A DNA stretch of 43,344 bases from the NCBI GenBank assembly GCA_017428525.1, contig JAFRQQ010000031.1:1-43344 (forward strand). Reading direction: 5' to 3'. A program made the position numbers and the translations under genes. The notes below the pieces were generated by a model. The model made no database searches and was not told the DNA's origin. It worked only from the letters and a program-made list of their open reading frames with translations. This document shows, piece after piece, positions 38,770-43,344 of the stretch. Within the stretch, counting starts at the first letter, position 1. Each line of letters begins with the position of its first letter. The DNA is from Clostridia bacterium. Its GTDB lineage: Bacteria > Bacillota > Clostridia > Oscillospirales > Acutalibacteraceae.

Positions 38770-40635
38770 ATGTACAGCCTATCGGTCCCCGTGACCCTCG
38801 CCGCCTGCGAACGCTACGGCACGCGGCCCTATATCGAGCGTCTGCGGCAGATGGACGCTATGCGCGTGATGATTTCCATCGGCAGCTATGAAACCGACGA
38901 AACCAAGCGCAGGAAGTCGCTCGATTCCCTGAAAAAGATCATTCTCGAATTCAGACAGGCGGGCTTTGAAACCGGCGTCTGGCTGTGGGCGTTTATGATC
39001 AATGACGACAAGCAATACGCGCATATCACCAGCCCGAACGGCGGCGTCTGCGCGGATCAGGTCTGCCCGTCCGACAGCGCCTTCCGCAGCTTTGCGGCAA
39101 ACTACGCGGCGGCGGTCGCGGCATGCGGACCGGATATTATTCTGTATGACGACGATTACCGCTACGGCTTCCTCCCCTGCGGGCTCGGCTGCGCGTGCGC
39201 AAACCACAGGCAGTTCATGACGGACCTGCTCGGCGGCGAACCCCTGCCCGCGGATCTCGGCAAGGCGGTCTTCGGCGGCGGCCCGAGCAAATACCGCTCC
39301 GCGTTTTTGCGCGCAAACGGGCATTTTCTGAAAACATTCGCGCGCGAGATGCGGGCGGCCGTGGACAAGGTCGATCCAAAGATCCGCATCGGCCTGTGCG
39401 CCTGCATGGACGTGTGGGATTTCAGCGGCGTGGCCGCGGATGAGCTGAGCGTGCTGCTCGCGGGGCAGACGAAACCGCTGCTCCGGCTCATCGGCGCGCC
39501 CTACTGGAGCCCGACAAGGACCTTCGGCTGCCGGCTGCAGGATGTGATCGAGCTCGAGCGCATGGAAAGCGCGTGGTGCGCACAGGGCGTTGAGCTCATC
39601 TCGGAGGGCGACTGCTATCCGCGCCCGCGCTTTGCCTGCGCCTGCGCGCGGCTCGAGGGCTTTGACGTCGCGCTGCGGGCTTCCGGCGCGACGCACGGCA
39701 TTCTGAAATACGTCTTTGACTACAGCTCCGTGCCCGACTATGAGCGCGGCTACATGGACGGTCACCTGAAAAACAAGGCGTTTTACGGCGCGATCGACGC
39801 GTTTTTCAGCGGCAAACAGGGCGCGGGTCTGCGCATTTATGAGAGCAGAAACAAATTCGAGCAGATGACCGTCGCGCCGCGCTGTGACGGAAAGGACGAC
39901 GTGCAGGACTATTTCTTTTCCCCCGCCGCACGCCTTGCGACCGGCTGCAGCCTGCCGACGGTCTATGAAGGCACGGGCGTTGCCGGTATCGCCTTCGGCG
40001 AAAACGCGCGAAATCTGCCGGCGGATGCTTTTTCAAACGGACTGATTCTGGATATACGCGCCGCGGAGATTCTGCAGGCACGGGGCGTTGACGTCGGTCT
40101 TGAAAGTGTCGGCGAAATCATCAACGCGGATGAGGAATACATCCCCGCGCAGGAGGAATATTTCAGCCTCAACGGCGCGGAGCTTTATGAAATCAAGGTG
40201 CAGGGCGGCGCGGTCGTCGAGAGCTACGGCATGCATGACGGCCGGCGGTGCATCGCCTCCTACCGCTATGAGAACGCGCGCGGACAGCGGTTTCTGGTGT
40301 TCGCCTTCGACGGCTATTTCACGGGCGAACACGCGCTGCGGCAATACGGCCGCGCAAGGCAGCTCGTGCGCGCCGTGCGGTATTTCGGCAAGGAATTGCC
40401 CGCCGTGCTCGCCGGCTGCCCCGAGGCGTATGTGCTTTGCAGCGAGGACGCAAACGAAAAAGCGGTGCTGATCGGCAACTTCTTTGACGACGGCATGGAA
40501 AACGCGCAGATCGAGGTCGGCGCGCTCTGGCAAAGCGCGGAATTCGCAAACTGCACCGGCCGCCTGGACGGCAGCCGCGTCGTGATCGACCATATCGCCC
40601 CCTACGCCTGCGCGGCATTCCGGGTGAAGAAATAA
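38770..40635 (+). CDS. Putative glycosidase, TIM-barrel type, unassigned family
   Basis: A 621-residue protein without a signal peptide, so cytoplasmic. Its central part reads like a TIM-barrel glycosidase: IILYDDDYRYGFLPCGLGCACANHRQF, IRIGLCACMDVWDFSG, and SEGDCYPRPRFACACARLEGF with conserved Asp and Glu that could be acid/base and nucleophile. The C-terminal third (about 400-621) looks like a beta-sandwich accessory domain. I have seen related uncharacterised proteins in Clostridia that resemble GH42/GH-like barrels, but no CAZy family can be named. ATG at 38770 has AAAGGAGG upstream. It has its own promoter. Confidence 0.75.
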   Translation: MYSLSVPVTLAACERYGTRPYIERLRQMDAMRVMISIGSYETDETKRRKSLDSLKKIILEFRQAGFETGVWLWAFMINDDKQYAHITSPNGGVCADQVCPSDSAFRSFAANYAAAVAACGPDIILYDDDYRYGFLPCGLGCACANHRQFMTDLLGGEPLPADLGKAVFGGGPSKYRSAFLRANGHFLKTFAREMRAAVDKVDPKIRIGLCACMDVWDFSGVAADELSVLLAGQTKPLLRLIGAPYWSPTRTFGCRLQDVIELERMESAWCAQGVELISEGDCYPRPRFACACARLEGFDVALRASGATHGILKYVFDYSSVPDYERGYMDGHLKNKAFYGAIDAFFSGKQGAGLRIYESRNKFEQMTVAPRCDGKDDVQDYFFSPAARLATGCSLPTVYEGTGVAGIAFGENARNLPADAFSNGLILDIRAAEILQARGVDVGLESVGEIINADEEYIPAQEEYFSLNGAELYEIKVQGGAVVESYGMHDGRRCIASYRYENARGQRFLVFAFDGYFTGEHALRQYGRARQLVRAVRYFGKELPAVLAGCPEAYVLCSEDANEKAVLIGNFFDDGMENAQIEVGALWQSAEFANCTGRLDGSRVVIDHIAPYACAAFRVKK

Positions 40636-40676
40636 GACGGCGATAAATCAGATTGCGTAATTCACATAGAAACAGA

Positions 40677-40705
40677 TTGCATCTCCCGCGCGCTTATGGT
40701 AGACT
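40677..40705 (+). promoter_or_regulatory. Sigma-A promoter of the cytoplasmic PHP gene
   Basis: TTGCAT (40677-40682), 17-base spacer, TAGACT (40700-40705). GGATGCATCC at 40712-40721 is a 10-base palindrome near the expected transcript start. Confidence 0.75.
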
Positions 40706-40731
40706 GTGATTGGATGCATCCGCCGTCCGTC

Positions 40732-40788
40732 ATGCAAAAAAACAGAAAGGGCAGGATCGTACCCCGACGCCGTCCTGCGAACAAATGA
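40732..40788 (+). other. Possible leader ORF ahead of the PHP gene
   Basis: Eighteen codons, MQKNRKGRIVPRRRPANK, ending TGA one base before the PHP ATG. The PHP start itself has no clear SD. The overlap suggests translational coupling, but neither ORF has a good SD, so this is tentative. Confidence 0.45.
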
Positions 40789-40789
40789 T

Positions 40790-41809
40790 ATGAAACAATT
40801 CCTGCTCCCCGAACACGGGCAATTCTACAAAGCCAATCTCCACAGTCACACCACGGTCTCCGACGGGACGCTGACCCCCGCGCAGATGAAGGCGCTCTAT
40901 CAGCAGCACGGCTATTCCGTGCTCGCCTGCACCGACCATGAGCTGATGGTGCCGCACCATGATCTGACCGATGAGGGGTTTGTGATGATCACCGGCTTCG
41001 AGCTCGGGTTTGACGAGGGCTGGCGCAAGGACTTCCTGCAGGCGAAGGTCTGCGACCTGTGTCTGCTGGCCCTCGACCCGGAAAACGAGCTCCAGCCCTG
41101 CTACCATCGCAAAAAATACATCCCCGACGATCGCCGGCCATGGGTCAAATTTGACGAAAACGAGCCGGATTTCGAGCGGGAATATAACCCTGACTGCATC
41201 AACGAGGCCATCCGCATCTGCCGCGAAAAGGGCTTCTTCGTGACCTATAACCATCCGCACTGGTCGCTGGAGCGCTACGAAACCTATGCCAGATACCGGG
41301 GCATGCACGCCATGGAGATCTGCAATTTCAGCAGCCTGATCGACGGCTACAACGAATACAACGGCGATATTTACGACGATCTGCTGCACCAGAACAAGCG
41401 GATTTTCGTGCTGGGCACCGACGACAACCACAACCGCCGCGACCCGAATTGCCGCATGTGGGATTCCTTCGGCGCGTTTACCATGATCAAGGCGGAGCGG
41501 CTCGACTACCGCAGCATCACCGACGCGCTGCTCAAGGGGCATTTTTACGCCTCGCAGGGGCCGGAGATTTACGGCCTCCGGCTGGAGGACGACGTGGTGC
41601 ATATCGACTGCTCCCCGGCGGATCACGTCTTCTGCACGACCGCGCAGCGCCGCTGCATGTCGCGCTACGGCGACGGCGGCGCCGAACTCACGCACGCGGC
41701 CTTCGAGCTCAAGCCGGAGGACGTATACTTCCGCCTGACGGTGACCGACCGCCGCGGCCTGCACGCCGATACCAACGCCTATTTTTACGATACGCTGTTC
41801 GGGGCATAA
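40790..41809 (+). CDS. Cytoplasmic PHP-domain metallo-hydrolase
   Basis: A 339-residue PHP-superfamily phosphoesterase with no signal peptide. Metal-ligand motifs: NLHSHTTVSDG gives H18, H20 and D25, CTDHE gives 48-51, FELGF near 68, YNHPHW, and GTDDNHNRR late in the domain. Substrate unknown; relatives dephosphorylate histidinol-P, nucleotides or sugar phosphates. It is the second PHP protein in the window, the other being secreted. The ATG at 40790 is chosen because the PHP motif begins 15 residues later; it has no good SD and follows an 18-codon ORF by one base. It has its own promoter. Confidence 0.88.
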   Translation: MKQFLLPEHGQFYKANLHSHTTVSDGTLTPAQMKALYQQHGYSVLACTDHELMVPHHDLTDEGFVMITGFELGFDEGWRKDFLQAKVCDLCLLALDPENELQPCYHRKKYIPDDRRPWVKFDENEPDFEREYNPDCINEAIRICREKGFFVTYNHPHWSLERYETYARYRGMHAMEICNFSSLIDGYNEYNGDIYDDLLHQNKRIFVLGTDDNHNRRDPNCRMWDSFGAFTMIKAERLDYRSITDALLKGHFYASQGPEIYGLRLEDDVVHIDCSPADHVFCTTAQRRCMSRYGDGGAELTHAAFELKPEDVYFRLTVTDRRGLHADTNAYFYDTLFGA

Positions 41810-41902
41810 GCCGACGCGGCGCCGCCTTTGCGATCCGGCTGCTCCCGCGCAGAAAAAGCGTCAATTCCTGTATATTTTCATCGAAAAATGCACAGGCAAT
41901 GA

Positions 41903-41931
41903 TTGAATATTTCCAATGATTGTGTTAGAAT
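41903..41931 (+). promoter_or_regulatory. Sigma-A promoter of the Big_2 gene
   Basis: TTGAAT (41903-41908), 17-base spacer, TAGAAT (41926-41931). Confidence 0.8.
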
Positions 41932-41970
41932 AGTATAAATGAATTGTAAATCATGTATCGGAGGAGCATT

Positions 41971-43125
41971 ATGAGATTTTTACGCAGGATGACAGCGGCG
42001 TTGCTTTGTGCCGTGCTCATGTTCCCGCCGGCAGGCAATGCTGCGATGGGCGCTTCTTCGGATGCGCCGTTCAATGACGCATCTGCGCAAGTCAATGAAA
42101 GCAGCGGCGAAACAGCTTTCACGGCTGAAACCGAAGAAGAACAAGGCGCGCCTGCGCTGATTCTTTCCGATTTGCCCGTTTCATTATCTGTCGGCTCCAA
42201 AATTAAAATTCAAGCGGAGCCGCAGAATTTCAAGACCCCGCCCGAACGGATTCAATGGTCCTCCGGCAACACGGGCGTTGCGACTGTGGATCAAAACGGC
42301 GTTGTGCATTGCGCTGCAGTCGGTCAGGCAACGATCACCGCCGCTGCGGACGACGAAGGAACCCCCGTCTCCGCCTCGTGTGTGGTGAACGTTACGGCCA
42401 GACGCAGATTTGCCCACTTCTTCCTGTCACTCAACTATAAATACAGCGCGATGGGGGATTATTTTTATTCCAACAATAACTTCACCTGGCAGCAGCCGTT
42501 TGGCTTTATGCGCCTGTATGACGTTGCTTCTCAGCTGATCGGCTATCAATATGATTTCAAGCGCATTGTTTTCACCTATGACGACAAAGACTGGCTGGTG
42601 GAGCTCTGGAAGGGTCAATACGCGCTGTTTCAATACGGCGGCGAGATCGGCGTTTATACAAAGTATGCAACGGGATTCGGCGACACGCCGGTTTCCACCT
42701 ACAGCTGCGCCTCCAGAAACGACTGGCTGGATATGGAAATGACCCTTTATCAGGAGCAGCCCGACGGCACGATGCGTCCGGTCTTTACGCGCGACTATGA
42801 TAAATACTGGTGGTGCGACGGCTACAGAGTCGGCAGGCTGCGCAAAAGCAAACCCGCAAGCGAGCTGCGGATGGTCAGCCATATCACGCTGAAAGATGAA
42901 AAAATGGCAACGGAATTTATCAAAAGCATTCGGTCGATCGGCTTTTCGCAGGTTGAAAGCCCGGATCAGCTGAAAGATGACTGCTGTTTCCGTGATGGCT
43001 GCAATGTGTATTTCATCTGGAGAAATCTGACAGATTCGCAGCATCTGATTCCGATGTTTGTTGACGGAGACAGCCTTTCCGTGCTCGCTTCGTTTTTTGA
43101 GAACCTGCTGTCTGTGCTGCGCTGA
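41971..43125 (+). CDS. Secreted protein with Big_2 (bacterial Ig-like) domain
   Basis: A 384-residue protein with a signal peptide (about 1-31, RFLRRMTAALLCAVLMFPPAG) and an acidic Ser/Glu linker (32-65). A Big_2 domain lies at about 68-140, marked by LSVGSKIKI, IQWSSGNTGVATVDQNGVV and GQATITAAADDEGT. Residues 140-384 form an uncharacterised domain rich in aromatic residues and cysteines (YKYSAMGDYFYSNNNF; DDCCFRDGCNVYFIW), ending LASFFENLLSVLR. Big_2 domains usually mediate surface or adhesion functions. Codon use is markedly more A/T-ending than in the housekeeping genes. The SD GGAGGAG precedes the ATG at 41971. Confidence 0.85.
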   Translation: MRFLRRMTAALLCAVLMFPPAGNAAMGASSDAPFNDASAQVNESSGETAFTAETEEEQGAPALILSDLPVSLSVGSKIKIQAEPQNFKTPPERIQWSSGNTGVATVDQNGVVHCAAVGQATITAAADDEGTPVSASCVVNVTARRRFAHFFLSLNYKYSAMGDYFYSNNNFTWQQPFGFMRLYDVASQLIGYQYDFKRIVFTYDDKDWLVELWKGQYALFQYGGEIGVYTKYATGFGDTPVSTYSCASRNDWLDMEMTLYQEQPDGTMRPVFTRDYDKYWWCDGYRVGRLRKSKPASELRMVSHITLKDEKMATEFIKSIRSIGFSQVESPDQLKDDCCFRDGCNVYFIWRNLTDSQHLIPMFVDGDSLSVLASFFENLLSVLR

Positions 43126-43344
43126 TTTTCAAGATCACAGCCTGGTTCTTCCTGCATTCAAATCCGCATATATAAAGGGCGCGTTGCAAACGGCAGCATT
43201 TCATAACCCAGTGTTGTCGAAAAGAGCGCCCTTCACGCGCACTTGCTGATTTTTCGGCTTGAGATACGTCAAGTATCCCTGCGCCGAAGAAATCCGCAAT
43301 TGCACGCAAATTGCATCTCTTTTCGATGGGACAGTTTTGCGGGA
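43126..43344. other. Structured non-coding end of window
   Basis: No gene is supported. AAGGGCGC (43175-43182) pairs with GCGCCCTT (43226-43233) around 43 bases, without a clear T-tract. A second nested hairpin lies at 43253-43288: TTCGGC/GCCGAA outside and GATAC/GTATC inside. GCAATTGCA and GCAAATTGCA follow as near-direct repeats. It may be the start of a repeat element or a structured RNA continuing past the window. Confidence 0.6.

Overview
The window looks like chromosomal DNA of a high-GC, spore-forming member of the Clostridia, probably an uncultured Oscillospiraceae/Ruminococcaceae-type gut anaerobe. The evidence is both dipicolinate synthase subunits (a spore-core function), strong SD sequences and canonical sigma-A promoters with 17-bp spacers, a Firmicutes-like operon (tmk, DJ-1, formyl-THF cyclo-ligase, mltG, U32 peptidase), and many scattered glycoside hydrolases. 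There is no plasmid, phage or insertion-sequence gene, no CRISPR array, and I recognised no tRNA or rRNA. The taxonomic placement is inference.

Layout. 1-202: edge of a dispersed repeat, a perfect AT-rich inverted repeat and a terminator. 203-4774 (minus): housekeeping operon from a strong promoter, tmk > DJ-1/PfpI > 5-formyl-THF cyclo-ligase > mltG > U32 peptidase. 4801-6265 (minus): dpaA-dpaB. 6437-10975 (plus): murC translationally coupled to a GH2 beta-galactosidase. 10999-12393 (plus): a DivIVA-like coiled-coil protein and a signal-peptidase-like membrane protein that has lost its catalytic serine. 12398-21344: secreted propeller-like protein, GH3, DUF4838 protein, small secreted protein, aminotransferase and GH39, mostly as single genes with their own promoters. 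21345-21919: non-coding repeat region. 21920-25333 (minus): GtrA-like protein, TIM-barrel isomerase, secreted PHP protein, small anchored protein. 25389-26198: HdeD/DUF308 membrane protein. 26255-30451: divergent GPH-family sugar transporter and parallel beta-helix protein (GH110-like) plus a membrane protein. 30470-31679: ECF sigma factor and membrane anti-sigma-like protein behind an ECF-type promoter. 31692-34831 (minus): secreted metallo-beta-lactamase-fold protein, two-TM protein and a secreted protein with an unusual aromatic C-terminal tail. 34873-38609: flavodoxin-like reductase, an overlooked 29-codon peptide unit, GNAT, LCAT-like lipoprotein hydrolase, and a pair of tiny Cys-containing ORFs. 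38701-43125 (plus): glycosidase-like protein, cytoplasmic PHP protein, Big_2 secreted protein. 43126-43344: structured non-coding DNA.

How the genes work together. The carbohydrate genes (GH2, GH3, GH39, DUF4838, beta-helix, GPH transporter, Hyi-like isomerase) fit a strategy of importing short oligosaccharides and cleaving them inside the cell, because GH2, GH3 and GH39 have no signal peptides. They are not a classical polysaccharide-utilisation locus: they are dispersed and carry similar promoters with a shared ATTCRTGC-TATAAT-like -10 context. The most interesting items are the serine-less signal peptidase with its DivIVA-like partner, the shared aromatic C-terminal tail on two secreted proteins, the stand-alone 29-aa peptide gene, the two-ORF Cys-peptide cassette, the ECF promoter with a 14-bp palindrome, a probable frameshift at the transporter C-terminus, and several dispersed repeat or hairpin families.
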